From Streptomyces justiciae (GTDB lineage Bacteria; Actinomycetota; Actinomycetes; Streptomycetales; Streptomycetaceae), in contig NZ_JADDXU010000023.1 in assembly GCF_015163075.1 (NCBI RefSeq), positions 1-64,000 on the forward strand: a stretch of 64,000 nt of DNA, written 5' to 3'. The position numbers were made by a program, and so were the translations under genes. Each line of letters opens with the position of its first letter. Positions within the stretch are counted from its first letter, which is position 1. Under the pieces are notes generated by a model, which saw only the letters and a program-made list of their open reading frames with translations, ran no database searches and was not told where the DNA came from. This document shows positions 8,188 through 16,139 of the stretch, piece by piece.

Positions 8188-9294
8188 GTGAGTAGCAAGA
8201 AGTACTTTGCTGTCGTCGTCGGCCTCGGCTTGGTCGCGCTGTCCGCGTGCGGGTCCTCCGACGACGGCGGTTCCAAGAGCGAGCCCAAGACCGTCACGCT
8301 CGTCAGCCACAACTCGTGGGCCGTCTCCAAGGGCGTCCTCGCCGCCTTCGAGAAGCAGTCCGGCTACAAGGTCAAGGTCCTGGAGGACGGCGACGCCGGG
8401 CAGGCCGTCAACAAGGCGATCCTGACCAAGGACAACCCTCAGGGCGACGTCTTCTTCGGCGTCGACAACACCCTGCTGTCCCGGGCGCTCGACAACGGAC
8501 TGTTCCAGTCGTACGAGGCCAAGGGCGCCGGCACGATCAAGTCCGGCTACCGGGTCGACGGCGACAAGGTCACGCCCATCGACACCGGCGACATCTGCCT
8601 CAACTACGACAAGGCCTGGTTCAGCGAGCACAGGCTCCAGCCGCCGACGTCGTACGACGATCTGATCAAGCCCGCCTACAAGAACCTCCTCGTCACCGAG
8701 AACGCCTCCACCTCCTCTCCGGGGCTCGGCTTCCTGCTCGGGACCGCCGCCAAGTACGGCGATGGGGGCACCTCCCGCTCGAGCGAAGCCGAGAGTGGGG
8801 GAGGGTGGGAGGCGTACTGGACCAAGCTCAAGGCCAACGGCGTCAAGGTCGTCGACGGCTGGGAGCAGGCCTACAACGAGGAGTTCTCCGGGTCCGCCGG
8901 GGGCAAGAAGGCGAAGGCCGACCGGCCGCTCGTCGTCTCGTACGCCTCCTCGCCGCCCGCCGAGGTCATCTACGCCGACCCGAAGCCCTCGACCGCGCCG
9001 ACCGGTGTCGTCGACGGCACCTGCTTCCGGCAGGTCGAGTACGCGGGACTGCTGAGCAACGCGAAGAACAGCGAGGGCGGCAAGGCCCTCATCGACTTCC
9101 TCCTGACCAAGAAGTTCCAGGAGGACATGCCGCTCAACATGTTCGTCTACCCGGTGGTCGAGGGCGCTGCCGTGCCCGCCGAGTTCACGAAGTACGGTCC
9201 CGCCGCCAAGGACCCCGAGACCATGGACCCGGCGAAGATCGCCGACAACCGTGACGACTGGGTCAAGTCGTGGACCTCGCTCGTACTGAAGTAG
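8188..9294 (+). CDS. thiB: thiamine ABC transporter substrate-binding lipoprotein
   Basis: The extracellular thiamine-binding component of an importer. The 368-residue protein starts at GTG 8188 with a lipoprotein signal (lipobox LSAC, Cys about 22), then the family-1 binding-protein fold with SHNSWAVSKGVLAAFEKQ, GVDNTLLSRALDNGL and TPIDTGDICLNYDK typical of ThiB. Being directly behind a TPP riboswitch and followed by thiP-thiQ-like genes fixes the substrate. An odd segment near residues 192-206 (GGTSRSSEAESGGG) corresponds to a small Streptomyces repeat inserted in frame (8763-8805) between a conserved AKYGD and WEAYW. Confidence 0.92.
   Translation: MSSKKYFAVVVGLGLVALSACGSSDDGGSKSEPKTVTLVSHNSWAVSKGVLAAFEKQSGYKVKVLEDGDAGQAVNKAILTKDNPQGDVFFGVDNTLLSRALDNGLFQSYEAKGAGTIKSGYRVDGDKVTPIDTGDICLNYDKAWFSEHRLQPPTSYDDLIKPAYKNLLVTENASTSSPGLGFLLGTAAKYGDGGTSRSSEAESGGGWEAYWTKLKANGVKVVDGWEQAYNEEFSGSAGGKKAKADRPLVVSYASSPPAEVIYADPKPSTAPTGVVDGTCFRQVEYAGLLSNAKNSEGGKALIDFLLTKKFQEDMPLNMFVYPVVEGAAVPAEFTKYGPAAKDPETMDPAKIADNRDDWVKSWTSLVLK
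8763..8805 (+). repeat. short dispersed Streptomyces repeat inside thiB
   Basis: A roughly 43-base imperfect palindrome beginning GGGGGCACCTCCCGCTCGAG and ending GTGGGGGAGG lies within the thiB reading frame. I recognise this as a common Streptomyces intergenic repeat type. The insert keeps the frame and adds about a dozen Gly/Ser/Glu residues to a surface region. Confidence 0.65.
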
Positions 9295-10943
9295 CCCCGC
9301 GTTTCAGGCGTTTCAAGGGGAACGCGGCGCGGCTCGGCCTCATGGTCGTGCCCGTCGCGTTCTTCGGGCTCTTCTTCGCCTGGCCCGTCGCCGCGATCGT
9401 CGCGCGGGGGCTGAAGGCGGACGGGACCTGGCAGTTCGGGCGGATCGCGGACGTGCTCGCGCAGTCCGACATCCGGCACGTGCTGTGGTTCACCACCTGG
9501 CAGGCGCTCGCCTCGACCGCGCTGACGCTCGCGGTCGCGCTTCCGGGCGCGTATGTGTTCGCCCGCTACGACTTCCCCGGCAAGCAGATCCTGCGGGCCG
9601 TCGTCACCGTCCCGTTCGTGCTGCCTACGGTCGTCGTCGGTACGGCGTTCCTGGCGCTGGTCGGGCGCGGTGGGCTGCTCGACGAGCTGTGGGGCGTACG
9701 GCTCGACACCACCGTGTGGGCGATCCTGCTCGCGCACGTCTTCTTCAACTACGCCGTCGTCGTACGGACGGTGGGCGGGCTGTGGGCGCAGCTCGACCCC
9801 CGGCAGGAGGAGGCCGCGCGGATGCTGGGCGCGTCCTCGTGGCGGGCCTGGCGGAAGGTGACGCTGCCCGCGCTCGCGCCCGCCGTGGCCGCCGCCGCAC
9901 TCATGGTCTTCCTCTTCACCTTCACCTCCTTCGGCGTGGTGCAGATCCTCGGCGGGCCGACCTTCTCGACGCTCGAAGTGGAGATCTACCGGCAGACGTC
10001 CGAGATCTTCGACCTCGGTACGGCCGCGGTCCTGACGCTGGTGCAATTCGTGGCGGTGGGCGCGATCCTCGCCGTGCACGCGTGGACCGTACGGCGCCGG
10101 GAGAGCGTGCTGCGTCTCGTCGCGCCCGAGACGACCGCCCGCCGGCCACGCGGGGCCGGGCAGTGGGCGTTGCTGGGCGGGGTGCTGGCCACGATCGCCG
10201 TGCTGCTGGTGCTGCCGCTCGCGGTGCTCGTCCAACGGTCGCTCGACGCACCCGACTTCGGCTACTACCGGGCTCTGACCTCTGCGGACGGGGGCGTGTT
10301 CCTGGTGCCGCCGATCGAGGCGATCGGGAACTCCCTGGAGTACGCCGTCGCCGCCACCGCCATCGCGGTGCTGATCGGGGGGCTCGCCGCGGCGGCGCTC
10401 ACGCGGCGGGACGCGGGGCGGTTCGTACGGGGCTTCGACGCGCTGTTGATGCTGCCGCTGGGGGTGTCCGCGGTGACCGTGGGGTTCGGGTTCCTGATCG
10501 CTCTTGATGAGCCGCCGCTGGATCTGCGGGCGTCCTGGATTCTGGTGCCGCTGGCGCAGGCGTTGGTCGGCGTTCCCTTCGTCGTACGGACCATGCTGCC
10601 GGTGCTGCGGGCGGTGGACCAGCGGTTGCGGGAGGCGGCGGCCGTGCTCGGGGCGTCGCCGTGGCGGGTGTGGCGGGAGGTCGATCTGCCGTTGGTGCGG
10701 CGGGCGTTGCTGATCGCGGCGGGCTTTGCCTTCGCCGTGTCGCTGGGGGAGTTCGGGGCGACCGTGTTTATCGCGCGGCCCGACAATCCGACGCTGCCGG
10801 TCGCGGTGGCGCGGCTGCTGGGGCGGGCCGGGGATCTCAACTACGGGCAGGCGATGGCCCTTTCGACGATTCTGATGGTGGTGTGCGCGGTGGCGCTGCT
10901 GGTCCTTGAGCGGCTGCGGACCGATCGGACGGGTGAGTTCTGA
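9270..10943 (+). CDS. thiP: thiamine ABC transporter permease (two fused permease domains)
   Basis: A 557-residue inner-membrane permease with two homologous halves, each about six helices. Each half ends in the EAA cytoplasmic loop that contacts the ATPase: EEAARMLGASSWRAWRKVTLP in the first and EAAAVLGASPWRVWREVDLP in the second. This ThiP/FbpB-type duplication means one gene makes the whole channel. GTG 9270 overlaps the end of thiB by 25 bases, and the stop overlaps the ATPase start (TGATG), so the three genes are tightly coupled under the riboswitch. Confidence 0.92.
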   Translation: MDLARTEVAPRFRRFKGNAARLGLMVVPVAFFGLFFAWPVAAIVARGLKADGTWQFGRIADVLAQSDIRHVLWFTTWQALASTALTLAVALPGAYVFARYDFPGKQILRAVVTVPFVLPTVVVGTAFLALVGRGGLLDELWGVRLDTTVWAILLAHVFFNYAVVVRTVGGLWAQLDPRQEEAARMLGASSWRAWRKVTLPALAPAVAAAALMVFLFTFTSFGVVQILGGPTFSTLEVEIYRQTSEIFDLGTAAVLTLVQFVAVGAILAVHAWTVRRRESVLRLVAPETTARRPRGAGQWALLGGVLATIAVLLVLPLAVLVQRSLDAPDFGYYRALTSADGGVFLVPPIEAIGNSLEYAVAATAIAVLIGGLAAAALTRRDAGRFVRGFDALLMLPLGVSAVTVGFGFLIALDEPPLDLRASWILVPLAQALVGVPFVVRTMLPVLRAVDQRLREAAAVLGASPWRVWREVDLPLVRRALLIAAGFAFAVSLGEFGATVFIARPDNPTLPVAVARLLGRAGDLNYGQAMALSTILMVVCAVALLVLERLRTDRTGEF

Positions 10944-11959
10944 TGCTGCTGGCGTTGGAGGACGCGACGGTTCGCTTCGGCGGGCGGGCCGTGCTGGACG
11001 GGGTCGAGCTGTCGGTCGCCGAGCACGAGATCGTGTGTGTGCTCGGGCCGAGCGGGAGTGGGAAGTCGACGCTGCTGCGGGTGGTGGCCGGGCTGCAACA
11101 CCTCGACGGGGGGCGGGTGTTGCTGGACGGGCGCGATCAGGTGGGGGTGGCCGCGCACCGGCGTGGGGTCGGGCTGATGTTCCAGGACCATCAGCTGTTT
11201 CCGCAGCGGGACGTGGGCGGGAACGTGGCGTTCGGGCTGCGGATGCACGGGGTCTCGAAGGGGGAACAGGGCGAGCGGGTGGGGGAGTTGCTCGACCTCG
11301 TGGGGCTGCCCGGGGCGGCCGGGCGGGCCGTCGCGGGGCTGTCCGGGGGTGAGCAGCAGCGGGTGGCGCTTGCGCGGGCGCTCGCGCCCCGGCCGCGGTT
11401 GCTGATGCTGGACGAGCCGCTCGGGCAGCTGGATCGTTCGCTGCGGGAGCGGCTGGTTGTTGAACTCCGGGAACTGTTCGGGCGGTTGGGGACGACCGTG
11501 CTGGCCGTCACGCACGACCAGGGGGAGGCGTTCGCGCTGGCCGACCGGGTGGTGGTGATGCGGGACGGGCGGATCGCTCAGTCCGGTACGCCGCTTGAGG
11601 TGTGGCAGCGGCCTGCGGATGAGTTCGTGGCGCGGTTCCTCGGGTTCGAGAACGTGGTCGAGGGCGTGGTGAGTGGGGAGGCGGCGGACACTCCGTGGGG
11701 GAAGGTGCCGGTGCCTGCGGGGGCGTTGCAGGGGGTGCGGAGTTTGTTGGTGCGGCCGGCGGGGGTGCGGTTGGTGGAGGCCGGGGTGCGGTGTTCTGTG
11801 GTCGCGCGCACGTTCAAGGGGACGCATGTTGCTGTGCGGTTGCGGCCGGAGGGGGCGGGGCCGGTGTTGGAGGCGGCTTGTGCGTTGCGGGAGGCGCCGG
11901 GGGTGGGGGATGTGGTGGGGGTTGAGTTCGATGCGGGTGAGGTTGTTGTGCTGGGGTGA
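10943..11959 (+). CDS. thiQ: thiamine ABC transporter ATP-binding protein
   Basis: The 338-residue ATPase that powers the thiamine importer at the cytoplasmic face. Visible motifs are Walker A GPSGSGKST, the Q-loop FQDHQLFPQRDV, signature LSGGEQQRVALARAL, Walker B LLMLDEP and the switch His in VTHDQ. The C-terminal third (about residues 240-338) is a regulatory OB-like extension. Strong G-rich codon use toward the end runs into a G-rich intergenic repeat region. It is last in the riboswitch operon. Confidence 0.9.
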   Translation: MLLALEDATVRFGGRAVLDGVELSVAEHEIVCVLGPSGSGKSTLLRVVAGLQHLDGGRVLLDGRDQVGVAAHRRGVGLMFQDHQLFPQRDVGGNVAFGLRMHGVSKGEQGERVGELLDLVGLPGAAGRAVAGLSGGEQQRVALARALAPRPRLLMLDEPLGQLDRSLRERLVVELRELFGRLGTTVLAVTHDQGEAFALADRVVVMRDGRIAQSGTPLEVWQRPADEFVARFLGFENVVEGVVSGEAADTPWGKVPVPAGALQGVRSLLVRPAGVRLVEAGVRCSVVARTFKGTHVAVRLRPEGAGPVLEAACALREAPGVGDVVGVEFDAGEVVVLG

Positions 11960-12012
11960 GGGGGCGGGTGCGGGGTGAGGGGTGCGGGTGGGTTGGGGCT
12001 GGGCGGGGGTGG

Positions 12013-12137
12013 GTTTCGCTTGCCCGCGCTGGCGGGGTGCCGCTGCGCCCACCCGTGCCGCCCCAGCGGCACGACTGCCCGCAGCTAAGCGGCCAGCGTG
12101 GGTGGGAACCCGCCTGAGCGGCACGACTGCCCGCAGC
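12013..12137. repeat. Streptomyces dispersed repeat, copy A plus truncated copy C
   Basis: Positions 12013-12084 contain a 72-base unit whose core is the hairpin GTGCCGC-CCCA-GCGGCAC followed by GACTGCCCGCAG. A second, truncated copy of the right part (GCGGCACGACTGCCCGCAG) is at 12117-12137. A full copy recurs at 15427-15499. The rest of the 11960-12166 gap is G-rich with no gene seen. Confidence 0.8.
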
Positions 12138-12166
12138 TGAGTGGGCGCGTGATGCGGAGACGTGGG

Positions 12167-12200
12167 TGTGGCCCGTCCTCCTGGTGGAGGGCGGGCCACA
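12167..12200 (-). terminator. terminator of the LAETG protein gene
   Basis: Arms TGTGGCCCGTCCTCC (12167-12181) and GGAGGGCGGGCCACA (12186-12200) form a 15-bp stem with one G-U pair and a 4-base loop, 18 bases past the stop of the minus-strand gene. Confidence 0.8.
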
Positions 12201-12218
12201 TCTGTGTTCAGGTGTTGC

Positions 12219-12917
12219 TTATCGGCTGCTGCTTGCTCCCCGGCGGCGGAGGCCGAAGAAGACTGCGCCGCCGCCGATGGCGACCAGGGCTACCGCGATG
12301 CCCGCGATCATGCCCGTGTTGGAGTTGGCGCCGGTCTCGGCGAGGTTGGACTCGCCGGCCGCGGGGGTCGGGGCGTTGCTCGACGTGTCCGCGGGGGCGG
12401 TGCTGCTCTCGGAGGCCGACGGCGTCGGGCTGTCGGACTCCTCGTCGGCCGGGGTGGACTCCGAGGGCGACGGGGTGGCCGTCGGGGTCGGGGTCTCGTC
12501 CTCGGTCTTGCAGGCCGTGGCCGGGGTCGTCAGGTTCGGGCTGATGTCCTCACCCTTGATGTAGGGCAGGGCGACCACGTGGACGCGGTACTCCGCGTTG
12601 GGCTGCCAGGCCTCGTCGAAGGTGATGGTGGTGCCTTCTTTGGAGCCCTTCACCGTCTGCTCGCCGACCATGCGGACGTCGGCGTTGTTCTCCACCAGGT
12701 ACACGGAGACGGTGGCCTCGACGCCGGACTTGTCGACGTCGGTGACGGTGATGACACCCTTGTCGCCGTCGCACTTGGCTTCGGCGGAGAATTCCTTGAT
12801 GTTGCACGCCAGCGCGTTGCCGGCGGCACCGAGCGCGAGCGCGGCGGATGCGGTGGCGACACCGAGGACGCGCACGGAACGGGCGACGGTGCGGCGGGAT
12901 ATGGACAGAACTGCCAC
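12219..12917 (-). CDS. LAETG-anchored cell-wall surface protein
   Basis: A 232-residue secreted protein: basic N-terminus and signal peptide ending about ALA at residue 37, a mature beta-rich domain of about 110 residues (two cysteines, CNIKEF and KCDGDKG), a Ser/Pro/Thr/Glu linker, the sortase motif LAETG, a hydrophobic helix (MIAGIAVALVAIGGGAVFFGL) and a basic tail RRRG. Streptomyces class E sortases cleave LAxTG motifs, so this should be attached to peptidoglycan. No sortase gene is adjacent. GTG 12917 follows AAAGGAC. Its role on the surface is unknown. Confidence 0.85.
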   Translation of the reverse strand: MAVLSISRRTVARSVRVLGVATASAALALGAAGNALACNIKEFSAEAKCDGDKGVITVTDVDKSGVEATVSVYLVENNADVRMVGEQTVKGSKEGTTITFDEAWQPNAEYRVHVVALPYIKGEDISPNLTTPATACKTEDETPTPTATPSPSESTPADEESDSPTPSASESSTAPADTSSNAPTPAAGESNLAETGANSNTGMIAGIAVALVAIGGGAVFFGLRRRGASSSR

Positions 12918-13079
12918 GTTTGTCCTTTACGGGATGCGCAATTGCGGGGGGTGGGCGGAGTGGTGACGGAACATCACGGGATGCGACAACACCATTCCCA
13001 AGAGGCTCACAGGTTTATAAGTGTGGCGTAAGTAGTGTCAACGCGTAAGCGCATCGCGGGCATTGGCTTTGCCTGCTTA

Positions 13080-14192
13080 TTAACCACCGAGACGTTTCAA
13101 CGCCGCCGGAGCCTCCTCGATTCGGTCAACCAGGGCGATTCGCGACTCCATCGAGCGTTCCCGCGCAAGTGCCGTCAGCAGGGGCCAGGTCGGCAGCCGC
13201 TCGGTCCAGTGCGCCCGGTCGACGAGCACCATCGGCGTCGGCTCGCCGCGCGACTCGTAGTAGTTGGGCGTCGCGTTGTCGAAGATCTCCTGTACGGTCC
13301 CGGCGGCGCCCGGCAGGAACACGATGCCCGCGTTCGAGCGGGCCAACAGGCCGTCCTCGCGGGTGGCGTTGGCGAAGTACTTGGCGATGTGCGACGCGAA
13401 CGGGTTCGGCGGCTCGTGACCGTAGAACCAGGTCGGGATGCCGACGGACGTGCCGCCCTTCGGCCAGTGCGCCCGCACCTCGAAGGCGGCGGCCGCCCAG
13501 TCGGTGATCGACGGGGTGAACTTCGGTGCCTTGGCGAGGAGTTGGAGGGCCTCGGCGAGCATCTCGTCGTCGTACGGGGCGGCGTACGCGCCGAGGTTCG
13601 CCGCCTCCATCGCGCCGGGGCCACCGCCGGTGGCGACGGTGAGGCCGGACCGGGTCAGCTCCCGGCCGAGCCGGGCGGCACCGGCGTACGCCTCCGTGCC
13701 ACGGGCCATGGCGTGGCCGCCCATGACGCCCACCACCCGTGTCCCGCGCAGGAGTTCGTCGAGGGCGTCGGAGACGGCGTCGTCGTGGATCGAGCGGAGC
13801 ATCGAGGCGAATATGTCGCCGTCGGCCTTGGTCTGCTGGAACCAGGCGTACGCGCGGGCGTCCAGCGTCTCCTCGTAGCCCTTGTCGAGGCCGGCGAAGA
13901 GCTCGTCCGGCGAGTAGAGCAGGCCCCGGTACGGGTCGAAGGGGAGGTTCGGGACGGGCGGGAAGACCATCGCGCCGTCCGCGCGGACCTTGGCGGCGGC
14001 GTCGTCCCGCATCGGGCAGCCGAGGAAGATCGCGCCCGCGGTGTCCGTGGCGAGCAACTCCCTGGTGCGGTCCGTCAGATCGACGGCCTGGACACGGAAG
14101 CCGGCGAGGGTGCCGCGGGCCGAGACCGTCGCGTCGAAGTCGTCGAGTGTCTCGATCTCACGGTCGTCGTGGTGGGCCGCATGGGCGGGCAT
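13080..14192 (-). CDS. LOG-family Rossmann-fold protein
   Basis: A protein of about 370 residues with the TIGR00725/LOG (lysine-decarboxylase-like) nucleotide-binding pattern: VVGVMGGHAMARG, TGGGPGAMEAAN and a later FLPGAAGTVQEIFD. In canonical LOG phosphoribohydrolases the last motif is PGGxGTxxE; here the second Gly is Ala. The N-terminal 130 residues are an additional domain. True LOG enzymes release cytokinin bases from nucleotides, but this divergent form may have a different substrate. ATG 14192 or GTG 14201 may be the start. It is followed upstream by a VOC protein gene. Confidence 0.75.
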   Translation of the reverse strand: MPAHAAHHDDREIETLDDFDATVSARGTLAGFRVQAVDLTDRTRELLATDTAGAIFLGCPMRDDAAAKVRADGAMVFPPVPNLPFDPYRGLLYSPDELFAGLDKGYEETLDARAYAWFQQTKADGDIFASMLRSIHDDAVSDALDELLRGTRVVGVMGGHAMARGTEAYAGAARLGRELTRSGLTVATGGGPGAMEAANLGAYAAPYDDEMLAEALQLLAKAPKFTPSITDWAAAAFEVRAHWPKGGTSVGIPTWFYGHEPPNPFASHIAKYFANATREDGLLARSNAGIVFLPGAAGTVQEIFDNATPNYYESRGEPTPMVLVDRAHWTERLPTWPLLTALARERSMESRIALVDRIEEAPAALKRLGG

Positions 14193-14237
14193 CGTCTGCA
14201 CCCGCCCATGCTAGACACGGCGTTGCTGGAGGCTGGT

Positions 14238-14657
14238 TCAGCCCTGGACCGCGGCCGGGTCCATCCACACGATCTCCCAGGAGTGGCCGTCGAGGTCGTC
14301 GAATCCGCGGCCGTACATGAAGCCGAGGTCCTGGACCTTGTCCGAGGCGGTGCCGCCGGCGGCGACGGCCTTCTCGATCATCTCGTCCACCGCCGCGCGG
14401 CTCTCGGCGCTCAGGCAGATCGCCACCTCGCTGGTCTTCGTGGCGTCCGCGATCTCCTTGTCGGTGAACGTGGAGTAGAAGGGCTTCGTCAGCATCATCG
14501 CGACGATCGTGTCGCTGATCACCACGGAGGCCGCGTTGTCGTCGCTGAACTGCTCGTTGAGGGTGTAGCCGAGCGACGTGAAGAACTTCTTGGACGCATC
14601 CAGGTCGTTCACGGGCAGGTTGACGAAGATCATCTGCTGGTAGGGCTGCGCGGTCAT
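14238..14657 (-). CDS. VOC family (glyoxalase/bleomycin-resistance-like) protein
   Basis: A 139-residue single VOC module: MIFVNLPVNDLDASKKFF at the start, LGYTLNEQF, and the C-terminal DLDGHSWEIVWMDP typical of the PhnB/glyoxalase type. Such proteins bind a metal or small molecule as dimers; a specific reaction cannot be inferred. ATG 14657 is preferred over ATG 14672 because GGGAGAG sits 6 bases before it. It precedes the LOG-family gene on the same strand with a gap of about 45 bases. Confidence 0.8.
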   Translation of the reverse strand: MTAQPYQQMIFVNLPVNDLDASKKFFTSLGYTLNEQFSDDNAASVVISDTIVAMMLTKPFYSTFTDKEIADATKTSEVAICLSAESRAAVDEMIEKAVAAGGTASDKVQDLGFMYGRGFDDLDGHSWEIVWMDPAAVQG

Positions 14658-14750
14658 CGTGGTCTCTCCCATCGGGGTGTGTGCTGTTCGGTGGGTAGAC
14701 CGGGGGCGGATCAGGAACTCATCGGCGCCCGGAGATTTTTTCGTACGAGT

Positions 14751-16139
14751 TCAGCGAGTGAGGGGGAGCGCCGCCAGTTCCGCCACGATCAGGGTGAGCG
14801 GGCCGAACAGGGCCAGGACCGCGCCCGCGCGCAGGGCCGCGGCGCTGCGGAGCATCGTCGCGGGGGCGCCGAGGCGGAGGAGGGCCGCGGTGGTGTCGGC
14901 GCGGGCGTGTTTCGCCTCTACCGCCGCTGTCGCGAGCGTGGCGAGGGTGCAGCCGGTGACCAGGAGCAGGCCGAGGGTGGTGAGGGGGCCGATGTCCGGG
15001 GTGGTCGCCGTGTCGTGGAGCGTGGTCATGGCGTACGTCCCGGACGCGACCGCGCAGACCACGCCGAGGGGGCGGCCGATGCGGGTGGCTTCCGCCATGA
15101 GGATGCGGCCGGCGAGGAGGCGGAGGGCGCCGGGGTGGGCGGACTGGAGGAGGCGGCCGCAGAGGTGGGTGAGGCCGGGGCCGGCCAGGGCCAGGCCGAT
15201 TGCGGTGAGGAGCCAGCCGATGAGTGTGCCTGGGGCTCCGCCGGTGAGGCCGCCTGGGAGGGGGGTGGTGTCTTGCTTGCCTGCGTATGCCTCTACCGCG
15301 AGCCCGGCGGCGAGTACTGCGATGCCCCAGGGGAGGCCCTTTGGAGACTCTCGCGGGGTTGGGGGGAAGGTGGTGGGGTCCAGGCTGTCGGGTGGCGTGC
15401 TCTGGGTGGGGGTTGCTGTGGGGGGCGTTTCGCTTGACCGCGCTGGCGGGGTGCCGCCTGCGCCCACCCGTGCCGCCCCAGCGGCACGACTGCCCGCAGG
15501 CTGGGTGGATCGAACACCAGCAGCTGGGCGGGCCCGGAAACGGCCATAGGAACCGAACGTCTCCCTTGGCGCCGTCGTTCCTCGTGCTCCGAACCTCCCG
15601 TACGACCTCCCCGTCCCCTTCGGTCTGTCGTCCTCCGGGCGCATCACCCATGCGACTGTCACCGACGCGATCGCCGGGACCAGGCCCAGCAACGTCAGGG
15701 CCGCCGGGAGCGGAAGTGGCTTTTCCGGGGCCAGGAAATCCGCTCCTGCGCCGTCGAAGGGCATGCCTGTCAGGTCGCCCCTCAGGTGGAGGAAGAACAG
15801 GAGCGCCACCATCGAACCCAGTAGGCAGGACAAGGCCGTTGTCGCTGCCGATACGGCCATCAGGCGGGCCGGGCCCAGGCCGATCGCCGCCAGGCCGGGG
15901 CGGGGGCGGGTGCCGGGGTCGGTGCGGGCGACGGCCAGGGCGAAGTAGACCGTGGTGGCCAGCGGGGTCAGGCACCAGGCGAGGCGGAGGAGGGAGCCGC
16001 GTGGATCGTCCTGGTGGGCCATCGCGTAGCCGAGGGTGCAGAGGAAGAGGAAGCCCGTGCCCGCCGCGGCCGTCGCGACCAGCAGGCGGCGCAGGTGGAC
16101 GGCCGGGTGGGCGCCGCGGGTCAGACGGAGAGCGAGCAC
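14751..16139 (-). CDS. ABC transporter permease, FtsX-like
   Basis: A membrane protein of about 462 residues with roughly four helices in each half: a cluster in residues 15-190, a long hydrophilic Ala/Arg/Pro/Thr linker, then another cluster to the C-terminus (GPLTLIVAELAALPLTR). GTG 16139 overlaps the end of the ATPase gene by 19 bases, so the pair are coupled subunits. The linker is unusual: bases 15427-15499 are a dispersed Streptomyces repeat also found at 12013, read in frame as AAGAARVGAGGTPPARSS. Substrate unknown. A frameshift or fusion across the repeat cannot be excluded. Confidence 0.7.
   Translation of the reverse strand: MLALRLTRGAHPAVHLRRLLVATAAAGTGFLFLCTLGYAMAHQDDPRGSLLRLAWCLTPLATTVYFALAVARTDPGTRPRPGLAAIGLGPARLMAVSAATTALSCLLGSMVALLFFLHLRGDLTGMPFDGAGADFLAPEKPLPLPAALTLLGLVPAIASVTVAWVMRPEDDRPKGTGRSYGRFGARGTTAPRETFGSYGRFRARPAAGVRSTQPAGSRAAGAARVGAGGTPPARSSETPPTATPTQSTPPDSLDPTTFPPTPRESPKGLPWGIAVLAAGLAVEAYAGKQDTTPLPGGLTGGAPGTLIGWLLTAIGLALAGPGLTHLCGRLLQSAHPGALRLLAGRILMAEATRIGRPLGVVCAVASGTYAMTTLHDTATTPDIGPLTTLGLLLVTGCTLATLATAAVEAKHARADTTAALLRLGAPATMLRSAAALRAGAVLALFGPLTLIVAELAALPLTR
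15427..15499. repeat. Streptomyces dispersed repeat, copy B, within a permease gene
   Basis: Nearly identical to the unit at 12013-12084, including TTTCGCTTG, GCGCTGGCGGGGTGCCGC and the hairpin GTGCCGC-CCCA-GCGGCAC then GACTGCCCGCAG. It lies inside the coding frame of the ABC permease rather than between genes. Confidence 0.8.

Noticed and set aside
13035..15437. An 800-codon plus-strand frame
   Set aside because: It runs opposite three supported minus-strand genes and has no ribosome binding site or family features.
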